DNA of 64,000 bases. Origin: Mariprofundus sp. GTDB lineage: Bacteria; Pseudomonadota; Zetaproteobacteria; Mariprofundales; Mariprofundaceae. The notes beneath the pieces were generated by a model, which was given only the letters and a program-made list of their open reading frames with translations, had not been told where the DNA came from and searched no databases. Numbering within the stretch: position 1 is the stretch's first letter; every line of letters begins with the position of its first letter. The position numbers were made by a program, and so were the translations under genes. Location: positions 25,510 through 89,509 of the forward strand of contig JAJFLH010000026.1 of assembly GCA_021772775.1 (NCBI GenBank), in the 5' to 3' direction. Positions 20,801-31,985 of this stretch are shown here, one piece after another.

Positions 20801-21779
20801 TATCACAGTCACTATAGCCAGTGATGGCCAGCAAGCATTAGAGGCCATTGATAAGGAGTTGTTTGATGGTGTTTTGATGGATCTTCAGATGCCCGTGATG
20901 GACGGCTTTGAAACGACTAGAACAATTCGCAAAGATGAGAGGTTCAACGATCTGCCCATTATAGCTATGACAGCCAATGCTATGACTGGTGATCGTGAGC
21001 GTTGCCTTGAGGCAGGCATGAATGATCATGTAGCTAAACCTATTGAACTCAAACAACTTTACGACGCATTGGTCCTGTGGGTAACAGCATCGAAGCCAGC
21101 ACTTATGCCTGCAGCAGAAGCAGGTGTGCAAAAGGTGATAGCTGAAACATTAGCTATTCCAGAGCTAACAGGTATCGATGTGGAATCCGGGCTCAAACGC
21201 GTGGCGGGGAACAGGAACCTCTATCTGAGTATTTTGCGGCAGTTCAGTGGTAGTGCCGAACATACCGTTAAAGAACTTACTACTGCTCTAAGTGATGGGG
21301 ATATTGAAACCGCAAGCCGTTCTGCACATACCTTAAGAGGTGTGGCGGGTAATATAGGTGCTTCTGAGCTTCAGGATGCGGCTGCAATTTTAGAGTCTGA
21401 ACTGCGTCAGGGAAAGAGCAGTGGTTTGGAATTAGAACTCAAGAGTATTGATATCAAACTGGCTCAGATCTTGCTCGCTCTTTCGGTGTTGAATGAAGAG
21501 GAACCGGAAGGAGGAAGCTTGCAATCCAGTAAGGAGATCGATGTTGAAGTGATCACACCTCTTTTTATCAAACTGAAAGCGCTATTGGAAGATGATGATG
21601 GTGAAGCATCGGAAGTGATTTACGAGCTTGAAATCAGTCTTAAAGGCACAGTTATTCAGACTGAATTAAAACAATTGGCGAAAGTTGTAGATCAATTTGA
21701 TTATGAACAGGCCCTAAAAAAGCTGGAAGTGTTGGTGCAAAGCTGCGATGAGGCGGTTGGTGGTTCTGGAGATACATGA
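17835..21779 (+). CDS. DAHL-PAS-PAS hybrid histidine kinase with two receivers and HPT
   Basis: A 1314-aa membrane kinase. TM about 13-30; a periplasmic helical DAHL-type region about 31-255, including [20 protein letters not shown], which closely matches the 2133 kinase; TM about 258-281; PAS/PAC about 290-405; coiled coil; a second PAS about 440-555; HisKA with His near 581; ATPase about 690-800; REC1 about 815-935; REC2 about 960-1080; HPT about 1115-1200 ([13 protein letters not shown]). It combines the sensor of the module 1 kinase with the relay tail of the 14318 and 21776 kinases, so it looks like a domain shuffle between paralogues. It overlaps the peroxidase gene before it and the giant kinase gene after it by 4 bases each. 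Confidence 0.93.
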   Translation: MKQKSFDLRTTIKWFVGLLLTSLLLSFLYQNSTINDQDSHQFTLQQLNQLKIDDNAVTTLILENRAGLLLNYDLLTGVYVKIRNNIDHLNDHLPADTLIHISEEMQDYLTLIEQKRAVTEEFKSHNATLKNSLYYLPKAVDDFSGKVLDQNRVVAEDLRYLLRFVLEYSVNSTTESHAQLMELFEKVRTHEVGFTGTTRKEFGLLISHIDRIVIFKEDVDLHVKELIQFETDSAISDIYSGYLTHYEHQVEKAELYSIFLFVVSALLILLVISFIIRLKRSSKSLGNLVNELNFQKYALDEHSIVSITDVKGDITYVNDKFCEISGYSRDELMGKNHRLVKSDEHPASFYADMWKTIANGKSFHGEVKNRCKDGSYYWVDATIVPFLNEQGKPFRYVSIRSDITARKAMAEEIRLSHDNLESLVEERTKELRESEQRLQFTQYSVDHAVDCVFWVRPEDASFDYVNDTACGMLGYSREEFNSMAVQDIDPEFPMDQWNAWVETLQTTRNATIESTLRRKDGYEFPMEGAFYLSEFNGKKIIVAFTRDITARKLAEKELHQAKEKAEEATIAKGDFLANMSHEIRTPMNAILGLSHLALATDLNRKQHDYISKVYNSAQNLLGIINDILDFSKVEAGKLDIEQVDFDLNDVLDSLSSVINVKANEKGLKLLIATPVEIPTALCGDPLRLGQILINLANNAVKFTDSGEITINIGLIDADSDRVNLRFEVRDTGIGLSAEQQARLFRSFSQADGSTTRKYGGTGLGLSICKRLVELMGGEIGVESESDKGSTFFFNIPFACAKSDVKRQGHTLPHDLQNARVLVVDDDAMLRGVFMKSLDLFGFKSDGAVSGDEAIQILQDTPDNNPYQLVLMDWKMSGMNGIEASKQIIQSTLIHNRPAIIMVSAYGAEEQMKQALDIGVDGYLVKPVSQSMLFDTVMHAFNRDFETASVLSRTGELAKEYKPLHGAHLLLVEDNEINQQVAQELLLKAGITVTIASDGQQALEAIDKELFDGVLMDLQMPVMDGFETTRTIRKDERFNDLPIIAMTANAMTGDRERCLEAGMNDHVAKPIELKQLYDALVLWVTASKPALMPAAEAGVQKVIAETLAIPELTGIDVESGLKRVAGNRNLYLSILRQFSGSAEHTVKELTTALSDGDIETASRSAHTLRGVAGNIGASELQDAAAILESELRQGKSSGLELELKSIDIKLAQILLALSVLNEEEPEGGSLQSSKEIDVEVITPLFIKLKALLEDDDGEASEVIYELEISLKGTVIQTELKQLAKVVDQFDYEQALKKLEVLVQSCDEAVGGSGDT

Positions 21780-24700
21780 TGAATAATATTGTGCTAAAAG
21801 TTTTTCTGTTTTCCTGCTTCCTTTTGTTCGGTTCGGTAGCGCAGGCGCAGCAATCGAATAATCAGGCCGATGCAGTAAATAATCCCCATATCTACAATTT
21901 AAGCATGCAGGCCAACTACCTTGATGAGGTGTTGACCTCATCAGTCATGGCCTACGCTTTTACTCAGGATAGCAAATGGCTAGAACGCTATCACAAACAT
22001 GAACCTCAAATGACGAAAGTGATTGATGATCTGCTCTCTCTTGCGGATGTTAGTCAGCAATCACTTGTTGTGACATTTAATAAAGCCAATCACCAGCTCG
22101 TGGATATGGAGGCTAATGCCATTGAAATGGTTGGGCGTGGCGAACATAAGCGTGCACGGGCTATTCTGGTAAGCAGTGAATACAAGAGGCAGAAGGAACA
22201 ATTGACTGAGGCACTGGATCAGTTCGTAAAACATCACTACTCCTTACCAGAAAAAGAGGAATTGAACCTTACTGCTGAGGAACGTGCCTGGCTTAAAGCA
22301 CATCCGGTGGTCCGAGTTTCGAGCGAGTATGATTACGCACCTTTTGATTTTCAAATTGATGGTGAACCTGTCGGCTACTCTACCGACTATGTGAAGCTAT
22401 TGGCAAAACGTCTCGGCATTCGCATCGAATTTGTCAAGGAGACTTGGGATAATCTCCTGAAGAAGGCTGAAAACAGGGAGTTAGACCTTGTCCACACGAT
22501 TTTCAATGCACCCGCAGAACGCGAAAATTATTTGAATTTCACCAAGCCTTATAAACGGGTGCTTAATGCCATCGTTGCTAAAGATGACGTCAACGATATT
22601 AATAGTTTGAAGGAGTTAAAGTCGAAAACTGTGGCATTGGTTAAGTCGGATTCAGTGGCTACGATCATGTCAGAAATAGTTCCCGATGCCCGCTACCTCT
22701 ATTTTGACGACTATTCAGCTGTTCTCAAGGCAGTCAGTCTCGGCAAGGCTGATGCAGCAGTACTAGAGCTACCGACGGCAGTTTACCTGATGCGCCAATT
22801 ATCGCTAACCAATATTAAGATCGCTGCGGAAGTAACAGAACTTGGTAACCGGGATCAGAGTTATCGGCTCGCGGTGCGAAAAGATTGGCCTATCCTTGTG
22901 CCAATTCTAGAGAAGGCAATGGATTCGTTGCAGCCCGCAGAGCTTGCCGTTCTTGAAGGTAGATGGATGACTTTGCCCGGCTCTGGCAGTGAAGCGCCGT
23001 CTATTGCCTTAACAGAGGAAGAACGAGTCTGGCTGCAAAGCAACCCCAAAATTCGTGTTAGCAATGAAGCCAGCTGGCCTCCATTTAACTATTCAGCTAA
23101 TGGCAAGCCGATGGGTTTCTCCATAGAATTTATGGATCTATTGGCCAAACGAACAGGCTTGAACGTTGAGTATATTAACGGGCCAAGCTGGGCCGAATTC
23201 ATGGCTATGATCAAGAGCGGTGAACTTGATGTGATGCTAAATATCGTTAAGACAGCTGAGCGAAGTAAGTATCTGTTATTCACCTCATCTTATGCACAGA
23301 ACCCGAATGTCATTCTAAGCCGCCAAAGTGAGCAGTTTAGTAGTCTGGAAGCGTTAAAGGGAAAAACTGTCGCTATTGTGAATGGCTTTTTCTATGAGGA
23401 GATACTCAGTCAAAATTATCCGGAAATAAAATTACTGCTACTTGATAATACGCTAGATACCATGAAGGCAGTGAGCTATGGCGAAGCAGATGCATCCTTT
23501 GGGGAGCAGGCAGTATTTACCTATTACAAGCATGAGCATGTCATGAACAATGTGGTTATGTCCGGCGAGGTGAATACAGGTGATCCTGAATTGGCTCTGC
23601 TTAATATAGCTACAACCAAAGAACAACCTCTCCTTGCTTCTATTCTCTCCAAAGGAGTGCTTTCGATCTCTAAAGAAGAGCGCCGACTTATGCTCAGGAA
23701 GTATGTTGGTGATACTGAATCGCATACCAAGCATAGTTTCAAAGAGCAGGGTGAGTTATCGAATATAAATACCATTGATCTGGTGCTTTTTATTGTTGCT
23801 GTGGTGAGTTTGATTATCATCCTGCTTACGATCATCAGTGTGGTTGTAAAAGTGTTTGATGCAAAAAATGGATCAAAACCATACAAGTCCTATGAAGTGA
23901 AAAACCTGGTTATCATCTGTATGGGGGCATTTCTTTTCGCAGTGCTTGCCGGTGCCTGGTATGCAACAGACGATGCAGAAAAACGCATACGCAATGAAAT
24001 TTCTGGTCACCTTAAGACAGTGCTAGAGACGGCGCATGAGATCATTTATGTATGGGCGCATAGCAATTTTGAAAAGATAGATGCTCTGGTTGGTGATTCA
24101 ACCCTATACAGCATGACCGAGGAGCTTCTTCAGGTGTCGCGCAGCCGTGGTGCATTAACAGAGAGCAGGCAGCTTAATGAGATTAGAGCACATCTCGCTG
24201 AAACAATGAAAAAAATCGATCAGAAAGGTTTTTTCATTATTGCACCTGATGGGATTTCAATTGCTTCACGACGGGATACAAATATTGGCACCATCAATCT
24301 GATTACTAAGCAGCGGCCTGATCTGTTTAACCGAGTTCTGCAGGGAGAAACTGTTCTCATTCCACCGATTACATCCGATGTCTCTTTGAAGGGTGATAAT
24401 GGTAAGATAGAACTTGCACCGCCTACAATGTTCTTTTTGGCACCCATCAAGAATGCTGCTGGTAAAGTCATAGCCGCTTTTAGTATCAGGATAGATCCAA
24501 GCAAAGACTTTTCGCGTTTCACCCAGATGGGGCGCATTGGTGACTCAGGAGAAACCTATGCCATTGATAATAGTGGCTTGATGATTTCTGGCAGCCGTTT
24601 CGATGATCAATTGCATGAGATAGGGCTGCTCGGACAAGGCAAAAATAGCGCACTTAATATTCGTGTTCGTGATCCTAGAGGCAGTCTTTTCGATGGAGCT

Positions 24701-27700
24701 CCACTACCTTCAATCAACACCTCACTGCCGCTAACTTCTATGGCTGCCAGTGCTGTTGCAGGTAACAGTGGTGTCAATGTATCTGGATATAGGGACTATC
24801 GTGGAGTCCCCGTCATGGGAGCCTGGCTATGGGATGAAAAGCTAGACATCGGCATGGCCACAGAGATTGACGTGAGTGAAGCCATGCAAACATTCCACGA
24901 TATACGCTTTGCAATGTTTATTGTGCTGGCGATGACTGTTTTGATATCTCTGCTTCTCACCGGGTTGTTTCTCTGGGTAGGACGCAGTGCGAACCGTGCC
25001 CTGCAACAGGCGCGAGATGATTTAGAGACTCAGGTCGCAGAGCGCACAGAAGAACTCAAAGACAGTGAAGAAAACCTCTACCGTATTTTCGAGAGTACTC
25101 CTGTTCCTCTGGTTATTTCCGACATGAAAGATGGCTTTGTGTTGCGTAGCAACCAGGCAATGAAAGACTTTCATCGCCTCAGTGGCAAAGAGATAGGGGC
25201 ATTCAGCATGCTGGATGTTTACGCAGACCCGCTAGAACATGCAAAGGTAGTGGAACTATTCAAAAGAGATGGCTGCGTGAAGGCGTTAGAGGTAAGGCTC
25301 AAACGCTTGAGTTCTGGTGATGAACGTATTTGTATGATCTCTATTCACCCCGTTAACTATTTCAATAAAAGTGCAATTCTTATCAGTCTGGTTGATATTA
25401 CAGAGCGTGTTATTGCTGATCAGAAGGTTCGTAGCATTATTGATAATGCTGCGGATGGCATCATTGTGATGAGCGATCAAGGTATTGTTCAGAGCTATAG
25501 TCCTGCAGCAGAAAGGATGTTTGGCTTTACTTCATTTGAGGTGATTGGAAAGAACATCAAAATGTTAATGCCCGAGCCCACACGAAGTGAACATGATGGT
25601 TATCTGAAACAGTATCAAGAGGGTGCTGAGGCTCGAGTTGTTGGCAAGAGGAGAGAAGTGGTCGGCCTGCGAAAAAATGGTCAGACCTTCCCAATGGATC
25701 TGGCCGTAAGCGAGATCAATCTCGCTGGAGAGCACCTGTACACAGGTATTGTTCGTGATATTACCGAACGTAAAGAGATGGAGAAATCCATTCTCGTTGA
25801 ACGTGAGAGGTTACAATCCATTCTCGATACCAGCCCTGTAGGCGTGTCCATTACTACAGAAGGTGTTTTGCAATTTGCCAATCCACGATTTACTGAACTC
25901 TTTGGCTTAAAAAGTGGCGATAGCATGGTAGATACTTATGTGAATCCAAAGGTGCAGGGTGAGATGCGGGCTCTTATGGAGCAGGAAGGTGTACTGCGGG
26001 ATTATGAACTGCAAAGTTATGGGCCAAAGCATGAAATTCAAGATGTGATGGTCAGTGTGCAATCCATTGAGCACAATGGAAAGGCAAGTTACCTTGGCTG
26101 GCAGGTAGATATATCCAACCAGAAGAGCGTCCAGAATGAGCTATCTATAGCGAAAGTGTTGGCCGAAGAGGCGACCAAAGCTAAAGGTGATTTTCTAGCC
26201 AATATGTCGCATGAGATCCGCACACCGATGAATGCGATTATTGGTTTGAGTCATCTGGCTTTGGCAACGAAACTTGATGCCAAGCAGCAAGACTATATCA
26301 CCAAAGTTCATAATTCTGGTCAGAATCTATTAGGTATCATCAATGATATTCTGGATTTCTCCAAAATTGAGGCAGGAAAACTAGATATAGAGTATATTGA
26401 TTTTGATTTGAATGAAGTATTCGATCATCTCAGTAGTGTAGTGGGGTTCAAAGCGGGTGAAAAAAATCTCGAACTGCTCGTTTCACTGCCTCAAAATATT
26501 CCTACAGATCTATGTGGTGATCCTCTGCGTCTGGGACAGATATTAATTAATCTCTCCAACAACGCTGTAAAGTTCACTGATGCTGGTGATATCACCATTA
26601 ATGTTCGATTGATTGATGAAGAGTCCGACAGGGTCAATCTGCGTTTTGAAATAAAAGATACCGGTATTGGTTTAACTCAAGAGCAGCAGGGTAAATTGTT
26701 CAGATCATTTTCACAGGCAGATGGGTCTACGACGCGTAAATATGGCGGCACAGGTTTGGGCTTGAGCATCAGCAAAAAGCTGGTTGAACTGATGGGTGGT
26801 GAAATCGGTGTAGAAAGTGAGCCGGGCAAGGGCAGTACCTTCTATTTCAATGCTGTGCTCAAACGCGCAAAAAGCAAGCTGCAGCGTAAACGTCAGGTCA
26901 TACCAACCGACCTGCAAGGCATACGTGTTCTGGTGGTGGATGATAATGCTACTTCACGTGATATCCTCATTGATTATCTTGATTCGTTTGGATTCCAATC
27001 AGATGAGGTTGCGTCCGGTGAAGAAGCGATTCAGCAGCTACAAGATGCATCGAAGGATGATCCGTATCAACTTGTTCTCATGGATTGGCAGATGTCTGGC
27101 ATGAATGGAATTGAGGCATCGGAGCGCATTCTTCACAGTGAGCTTTTGACCTGCAAACCTTCCATCATCATGGTTTCAGCTTACGGTCGTGAAGATCTCT
27201 TCGAACAGGCACAAGCTGTTGGTATCAATGGTTATCTGGTCAAACCAGTGAACCAGTCTATGTTATTTGATACCATCATGTTTGCATTTGATCGGGCGAC
27301 GGAAGGCTTGTCTGTCTCCAATCGGGTTGGAGATGTGGCAGTGGCTTCTAAAGCTTTGAGAGGGGCTCATCTATTACTGGTTGAAGATAACGCAATCAAT
27401 CAGCAGGTGGCGCAGGAGCTACTCTTGAAAGCGGGTATCACAGTCACCATAGCCAATAATGGTAAAGAAGCAGTAGAGCTTGTTGCACGAGACTCGTTTG
27501 ACGGTGTTTTGATGGATCTTCAGATGCCCGTGATGGATGGTTTTGAAGCGACTCGAATCATCCGTCAAGATGAGCGATTCAAGGAGCTTCCTATTATTGC
27601 TATGACAGCCAATGCCATGGCAGGAGATCGGGAACGATGTCTTGAAGTAGGCATGAATGATCATGTGGCCAAACCGATTGAACTCAACGAACTCTATGAT

Positions 27701-28417
27701 GCTTTGGCCCTGTGGGTGAAAGCCTCACATTCAGCGAGCAAACCAGCGCGAGCCGCAGGAGGGCAGCGTACTGTTCCTGATGATTTGGAGATTCCGGAAT
27801 TGTCAGGCATTGATGTAGAAGCTGGGCTTAATCGCGTGGCAGGAAACAAGCGGCTGTATCGAAGTATTTTGCTGCAGTTTAGGGATAGTGCGGTAAATAC
27901 AGTCAGTGAACTCAAAATAGCATTGGATGGTGGAGATATAAAAACTGCCATGCGCTCTGCACATACGTTAAAAGGAGTGGGCGGCAATATCGGAGCAGTA
28001 GGTCTTCAGAAGGTTGCCGGGGTATTGGAGTCTGCGCTTAAGAGTGAGAACTCGAGTGGGCTGGAGTCTTTGCTTGAGGCTGTTGAGCTGCAGCTGACCG
28101 AGATTGTGCCGGGACTTTCGATCCTGGATGAAGCTGAAGAGGAGTACTTAAACTCTAACGTAGAAATCGATATTGAGGCTATTACAGCGCTTATGGTTAA
28201 GCTCAAAGCTCTGCTAGAAGATGATGATAGTGAAGCATCAGAAGTGCTTTATAAGCTTGAGGGCAAACTCAAAGGTACAGAGTATCAGCCAGAATTGAAG
28301 CAACTTTCTAAAACGGTAGATCTATTTGATTATGAAAAGGCATTAATACTACTGGATGAGCTAATTGTAGGGCTTAAGGTGAAACAGGATAATTCTGGAG
28401 AAAATAATGAGTATTGA
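21776..28417 (+). CDS. Giant multi-sensor hybrid histidine kinase
   Basis: A 2213-aa protein. Signal peptide ending near AQAQQ; helical region to about 160; two SBP_bac_3 domains (about 163-398 and 411-643); TM about 667-691 and 710-728; a Cache-type periplasmic domain about 741-1031; TM about 1045-1068; a coiled coil; three PAS domains (about 1098-1214, 1217-1335, 1343-1455); HisKA with His near 1479; ATPase about 1580-1695; REC1 about 1715-1838; REC2 about 1863-1981; HPT about 2005-2111. It can therefore read at least three periplasmic inputs and several PAS inputs through one relay. The first SBP domain is nearly the same as domain 2 of the receptor at 9143. The stop overlaps the next gene by 11 bases. 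Confidence 0.93.
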   Translation: MMNNIVLKVFLFSCFLLFGSVAQAQQSNNQADAVNNPHIYNLSMQANYLDEVLTSSVMAYAFTQDSKWLERYHKHEPQMTKVIDDLLSLADVSQQSLVVTFNKANHQLVDMEANAIEMVGRGEHKRARAILVSSEYKRQKEQLTEALDQFVKHHYSLPEKEELNLTAEERAWLKAHPVVRVSSEYDYAPFDFQIDGEPVGYSTDYVKLLAKRLGIRIEFVKETWDNLLKKAENRELDLVHTIFNAPAERENYLNFTKPYKRVLNAIVAKDDVNDINSLKELKSKTVALVKSDSVATIMSEIVPDARYLYFDDYSAVLKAVSLGKADAAVLELPTAVYLMRQLSLTNIKIAAEVTELGNRDQSYRLAVRKDWPILVPILEKAMDSLQPAELAVLEGRWMTLPGSGSEAPSIALTEEERVWLQSNPKIRVSNEASWPPFNYSANGKPMGFSIEFMDLLAKRTGLNVEYINGPSWAEFMAMIKSGELDVMLNIVKTAERSKYLLFTSSYAQNPNVILSRQSEQFSSLEALKGKTVAIVNGFFYEEILSQNYPEIKLLLLDNTLDTMKAVSYGEADASFGEQAVFTYYKHEHVMNNVVMSGEVNTGDPELALLNIATTKEQPLLASILSKGVLSISKEERRLMLRKYVGDTESHTKHSFKEQGELSNINTIDLVLFIVAVVSLIIILLTIISVVVKVFDAKNGSKPYKSYEVKNLVIICMGAFLFAVLAGAWYATDDAEKRIRNEISGHLKTVLETAHEIIYVWAHSNFEKIDALVGDSTLYSMTEELLQVSRSRGALTESRQLNEIRAHLAETMKKIDQKGFFIIAPDGISIASRRDTNIGTINLITKQRPDLFNRVLQGETVLIPPITSDVSLKGDNGKIELAPPTMFFLAPIKNAAGKVIAAFSIRIDPSKDFSRFTQMGRIGDSGETYAIDNSGLMISGSRFDDQLHEIGLLGQGKNSALNIRVRDPRGSLFDGAPLPSINTSLPLTSMAASAVAGNSGVNVSGYRDYRGVPVMGAWLWDEKLDIGMATEIDVSEAMQTFHDIRFAMFIVLAMTVLISLLLTGLFLWVGRSANRALQQARDDLETQVAERTEELKDSEENLYRIFESTPVPLVISDMKDGFVLRSNQAMKDFHRLSGKEIGAFSMLDVYADPLEHAKVVELFKRDGCVKALEVRLKRLSSGDERICMISIHPVNYFNKSAILISLVDITERVIADQKVRSIIDNAADGIIVMSDQGIVQSYSPAAERMFGFTSFEVIGKNIKMLMPEPTRSEHDGYLKQYQEGAEARVVGKRREVVGLRKNGQTFPMDLAVSEINLAGEHLYTGIVRDITERKEMEKSILVERERLQSILDTSPVGVSITTEGVLQFANPRFTELFGLKSGDSMVDTYVNPKVQGEMRALMEQEGVLRDYELQSYGPKHEIQDVMVSVQSIEHNGKASYLGWQVDISNQKSVQNELSIAKVLAEEATKAKGDFLANMSHEIRTPMNAIIGLSHLALATKLDAKQQDYITKVHNSGQNLLGIINDILDFSKIEAGKLDIEYIDFDLNEVFDHLSSVVGFKAGEKNLELLVSLPQNIPTDLCGDPLRLGQILINLSNNAVKFTDAGDITINVRLIDEESDRVNLRFEIKDTGIGLTQEQQGKLFRSFSQADGSTTRKYGGTGLGLSISKKLVELMGGEIGVESEPGKGSTFYFNAVLKRAKSKLQRKRQVIPTDLQGIRVLVVDDNATSRDILIDYLDSFGFQSDEVASGEEAIQQLQDASKDDPYQLVLMDWQMSGMNGIEASERILHSELLTCKPSIIMVSAYGREDLFEQAQAVGINGYLVKPVNQSMLFDTIMFAFDRATEGLSVSNRVGDVAVASKALRGAHLLLVEDNAINQQVAQELLLKAGITVTIANNGKEAVELVARDSFDGVLMDLQMPVMDGFEATRIIRQDERFKELPIIAMTANAMAGDRERCLEVGMNDHVAKPIELNELYDALALWVKASHSASKPARAAGGQRTVPDDLEIPELSGIDVEAGLNRVAGNKRLYRSILLQFRDSAVNTVSELKIALDGGDIKTAMRSAHTLKGVGGNIGAVGLQKVAGVLESALKSENSSGLESLLEAVELQLTEIVPGLSILDEAEEEYLNSNVEIDIEAITALMVKLKALLEDDDSEASEVLYKLEGKLKGTEYQPELKQLSKTVDLFDYEKALILLDELIVGLKVKQDNSGENNEY

Positions 28418-29525
28418 TATCACTAAAAAAACTATCCTGATTGTGGACGATGCAGCTGAAAATATTGCCGTTCTTAAGGGGATTCTATCTAATGATTATA
28501 AGGTGAAAGTTGCGCTTAATGGTGAGAAGGCTTTGCAGATCTCTTCTTCGGATAGCCCACCAGACCTGATCCTTTTAGATATCATGATGCCTGAGATGGA
28601 TGGATATGAGGTATGCCGCCGCCTTAAATCAAGTAAACAGACCAATGATATTCCAGTCATTTTTGTTACAGCCAAAGGTGAAGTGGGGGACGAAACTTTG
28701 GGTTTTGAAGTTGGTGCTATTGATTATATCACCAAACCTGTGAGCCCACCGATCGTGTTGGCGCGGGTGAAAAATATTATCGAGCTTCATCACACACGAA
28801 GCCGATTGCAGGAAGCACTTAGTAAAACCCTAACTGGCAGCGTTGAGTTGATGATGGATGTGCTCTCATTAATTAATCCGACTGCATTTGGGCGCAGTCG
28901 AAATCTGCGCAGGCATGTCTGTGCGACAGCCAAACGATTAGGGCATCAAAAAAACTGGAGTATTGAAGTAGCTGCGATGTTGTCTCAGTTGGGATGTATT
29001 ACCATACCCTCCGAATTGTTGGAAAAGATATATAACGGCGAAGTCGTCAGCGCAGAAGAGCAGGCTTTGTTCAATAATCATCCTCAAGTTGGTAAACGTT
29101 TGCTGGAAAAAATACCGAATTTTCAAGAAGCCGCTGAGATTATTGCTCTGCAAAATTCAGAGCTGGATGAGTCTGGCTCCCAAGTGCAGTTAGGGGCTTC
29201 TCTACTGCAGGTAGCCTTGCATTTGGATGATATGGACAGAAAACGGACGAAACCAGTTTCCGTGGCAAAAGCAACTGTTCAGAAGCCTGCTTATGTTCAA
29301 GAAACTATTGAAACAGTGGAAGAGAGTAGTGGTGGCGGGGAGCAGACAGTTTCGTTATCTGAATTGCGATCCGGCATGACTCTTATGTGTGATGTTAAAA
29401 CTCGCAAAGGCATGATGTTGATGAAAAATGGCACAGAGATTACAAAAGCAGTGATAGAGCGTTTAATAGGTTTTGATTCTGCCTGCATGTTAAGAGAGAA
29501 AAGCTTTCAGGTGCTTGTGAGCTGA
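28407..29525 (+). CDS. Response regulator with degenerate HD-GYP-like output, second copy
   Basis: A 372-aa protein. Receiver 1-125 with D14-D15, phospho-acceptor D58 ([14 protein letters not shown]) and the Lys in ITKPVSPP. The output region ([19 protein letters not shown]) parallels the protein at 5755. Where HD-GYP enzymes carry HDIGK it has SQLGCIT, and it lacks HHE and GYP, so phosphodiesterase activity is not expected. Its receiver is strikingly like that of the intact HD-GYP protein encoded next, pointing to duplication followed by divergence or swap of the output half. It could compete with the active enzyme for phosphoryl groups; that is inference. Confidence 0.88.
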   Translation: MSIDITKKTILIVDDAAENIAVLKGILSNDYKVKVALNGEKALQISSSDSPPDLILLDIMMPEMDGYEVCRRLKSSKQTNDIPVIFVTAKGEVGDETLGFEVGAIDYITKPVSPPIVLARVKNIIELHHTRSRLQEALSKTLTGSVELMMDVLSLINPTAFGRSRNLRRHVCATAKRLGHQKNWSIEVAAMLSQLGCITIPSELLEKIYNGEVVSAEEQALFNNHPQVGKRLLEKIPNFQEAAEIIALQNSELDESGSQVQLGASLLQVALHLDDMDRKRTKPVSVAKATVQKPAYVQETIETVEESSGGGEQTVSLSELRSGMTLMCDVKTRKGMMLMKNGTEITKAVIERLIGFDSACMLREKSFQVLVS

Positions 29526-29584
29526 GTTAATGCTTGAACAGCAAAGCCATGTTAGTCGAAGCTATTAATTTTTTGAGGTGATTT

Positions 29585-30664
29585 ATGATTGATGATTTAT
29601 CCAAGCAAACTATTCTTGTCGTGGACGATGCGGCTGAGAATATAGCCGTTCTTAAGGGTATTCTTTCGAATGGGTATAAAGTGAAAGTTGCACTTAATGG
29701 TGCGAAGGCACTGAAAATAGCTTTCTCGGATACTCCTCCGGATCTAATCCTGTTGGATATTATGATGCCGGGAATGGATGGTTACGAAGTTTGCAGACGA
29801 CTCAAGGCCGATCCACGAACGAAGAGAATTCCTATCATCTTTGTCACGGCGATGGGTGACACTAAAGATGAAACACACGGTTTTGAACTTGGTGCGGTAG
29901 ATTATATTACTAAACCGGTCAGTCCTCCCATAGTACGTGCCCGCGTTCATTCTCAGCTTGCTCTGTATGATCAGAAAAGAGATTTGGAAGAAACCGTTCT
30001 GCAGCGTACAGCTGAATTGAATCAAACTCGCTTTGAAATTATCAGAAGACTGGGAAGAGCCGCAGAGTTTAAAGATAATGAAACAGGTATGCATGTTATC
30101 CGCATGAGCCACTACTCACGAATTATTGCAAAAACTATTGGTATGGATGATGCCCAAGCTGATCTGTTGCTCAATGCCGCTCCGATGCACGATATCGGAA
30201 AAATTGGTATACCGGACCATGTGTTGCTGAAACCGGGTAAATTGGATGCCGACGAATGGATTCTGATGAGAAAACATCCTGAGTTTGGAGCTAATATTAT
30301 AGGTGAACATGAGTCAGAGCTGCTGAAAATGGCGCATATCGTTGCGTTGACACATCATGAAAAATGGAATGGTCAAGGTTACCCAAATGGTCTTGCCGGT
30401 GAGGAAATTCCACTGGTGGGTAGAATTGTAGCGATTGCCGATGTGTTTGATGCACTGACCACTGAGCGTCCATACAAAGATGCATGGCCAGTCGGGAAAG
30501 CTGTTGATCTGATTAAGGAAGAAGCAGGGCAGCACTTTGATCCTGCTCTGGTTCATGCATTCCAGCAAAGCTGGCCAGAAATCCTTGCGATCAAAGAGCA
30601 GTACGCGGAGACGGTAGGTTTAACACTACTTGAAAAGCATCAACAAGGAGCCCAATCAGATTAA
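29585..30664 (+). CDS. Response regulator with active-type HD-GYP phosphodiesterase domain
   Basis: A 359-aa protein. The receiver (phospho-acceptor D58) is followed by a short coiled coil and an HD-GYP domain from about residue 150: MHVIRMS, MHDIGKIGIPD, HPEFG, then HHEKWNGQGYP with the intact GYP triplet and IADVFDALTTERPYK. HD-GYP proteins hydrolyse cyclic di-GMP using a metal centre, so this is the likely enzymatic output of the locus. GAGGTGAT precedes the ATG. It lies 59 bp after its degenerate relative and is the last gene of module 2. Confidence 0.93.
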   Translation: MIDDLSKQTILVVDDAAENIAVLKGILSNGYKVKVALNGAKALKIAFSDTPPDLILLDIMMPGMDGYEVCRRLKADPRTKRIPIIFVTAMGDTKDETHGFELGAVDYITKPVSPPIVRARVHSQLALYDQKRDLEETVLQRTAELNQTRFEIIRRLGRAAEFKDNETGMHVIRMSHYSRIIAKTIGMDDAQADLLLNAAPMHDIGKIGIPDHVLLKPGKLDADEWILMRKHPEFGANIIGEHESELLKMAHIVALTHHEKWNGQGYPNGLAGEEIPLVGRIVAIADVFDALTTERPYKDAWPVGKAVDLIKEEAGQHFDPALVHAFQQSWPEILAIKEQYAETVGLTLLEKHQQGAQSD

Positions 30665-30826
30665 AAGCATCATGACTACTGGCCCCTTCTGAAAATTGTA
30701 CTCCTATGGCATTGGGGCAATATAAGTGCAGACGTCTATATGGTTGCCTCTGATAAATAGTGTTTTTTGCATTAGCAGTAAAACCTCAATGGACGACAAA
30801 CTATGGTGAGATGCTAAAGTTCGCAT

Positions 30827-31951
30827 ATGTCTAATAGTGTTGCGGAACTCTCCCAAAAAATTATTGCTGACCTGGCCCCCCTAAAAGGTGTGCGGGTGAT
30901 CGCTGCCATGAGCGGTGGGGTGGACTCATCGGTGATGGCTGTGTTGTTGAAAGAGGCTGGCCTAGATGTGGTTGGAGTCTTTCTCAATGTGTGGGATTAC
31001 GCCCGTGAAGATGTTGCAGGCCATGGTTCATGCTGCTCCTTGGAAGATTCATATGACGCACGCCGCGTAGCCGATCATATCGGAATCCCATTTTATGCGA
31101 TGGATATGCGTGAAGAGTTTCGTCGCGATGTGATTAATCCATTTATTCAGGATTATGAAACAGGGCGTACACCGAACCCGTGCGAACGTTGTAATCGATT
31201 TGTGAAGTTCGGGGCGCTACTGGATGCTGCCGATAAACTCGATGCACAATATGTCGCAACCGGTCATTACGTGCAGCGCCGTGATGATGCCGATGGCATT
31301 CATATGTTTAAGGGCAGCGATAACAAAAAAGATCAGAGTTACTTTTTAGCCACGACAAGCCGGAAACAGGCTGAGCGTATTCTATTTCCCGTCGGTAATT
31401 TGGAGAAAGATGATACCCGTGAACTGGCCCGTTTTTATGAGCTTTCAACAGCCGAAAAACATGAGAGTCAGGATATCTGTTTTATTCCTGCAGGTGATCG
31501 CATTGAGTTCTTGAAACGAGAGGGCGCAACAGCGGGTTTTAGAGCTGGTGATATTGTCGATCTGGATGGTAACTATCTGGGCAAACATGAGGGCATTGCG
31601 CATTATACCTTAGGTCAGCGTAAAGGTTTGGGGCTGCCAAATGGCCCATGGCATGTGGTGGCACTTGATGGTGTTGTTTCCCGCGTTGTGGTTGCGCATC
31701 CAGAAGATGCATTTATTTCTGAAGTAGATGTGCTTGAACTCGGTTGGATTCGTTTGCCTGCGGAGGGTGAGGTGGTGACTGCGAAAGTGCGTTATCAGAT
31801 GCAACCAGCTGTCTGTAGGATCACTATTGATGGCGAAAGCCTACATCTGTTTTTTGAAAAACCACAAAAGCCTACTGCTCCGGGGCAGGTGGCTGCATTT
31901 TATGTGGGTGATGAACTGCTCGGTGGCGGTATTGTTCACAGTGCTTCTTAA
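30827..31951 (+). CDS. mnmA: tRNA-specific 2-thiouridylase MnmA
   Basis: A 374-aa cytosolic enzyme that thiolates U34 of tRNAs for Lys, Glu and Gln. The PP-loop SGGVDSSV lies near residue 29. TPNPCERCN carries the first catalytic Cys and ESQDICFIP the second. Other family blocks are VATGHYVQ, KDQSYFL and YTLGQRKGLG. Length is normal for the family. It has a 162-bp upstream gap and its own ATG at 30827, so it is probably independent of the signalling genes. A 34-bp gap separates it from the ATP-grasp gene. Confidence 0.96.
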   Translation: MSNSVAELSQKIIADLAPLKGVRVIAAMSGGVDSSVMAVLLKEAGLDVVGVFLNVWDYAREDVAGHGSCCSLEDSYDARRVADHIGIPFYAMDMREEFRRDVINPFIQDYETGRTPNPCERCNRFVKFGALLDAADKLDAQYVATGHYVQRRDDADGIHMFKGSDNKKDQSYFLATTSRKQAERILFPVGNLEKDDTRELARFYELSTAEKHESQDICFIPAGDRIEFLKREGATAGFRAGDIVDLDGNYLGKHEGIAHYTLGQRKGLGLPNGPWHVVALDGVVSRVVVAHPEDAFISEVDVLELGWIRLPAEGEVVTAKVRYQMQPAVCRITIDGESLHLFFEKPQKPTAPGQVAAFYVGDELLGGGIVHSAS

Positions 31952-31985
31952 CCGTTCTTCAATAAATTTGCGATAAGGTTTCGAT

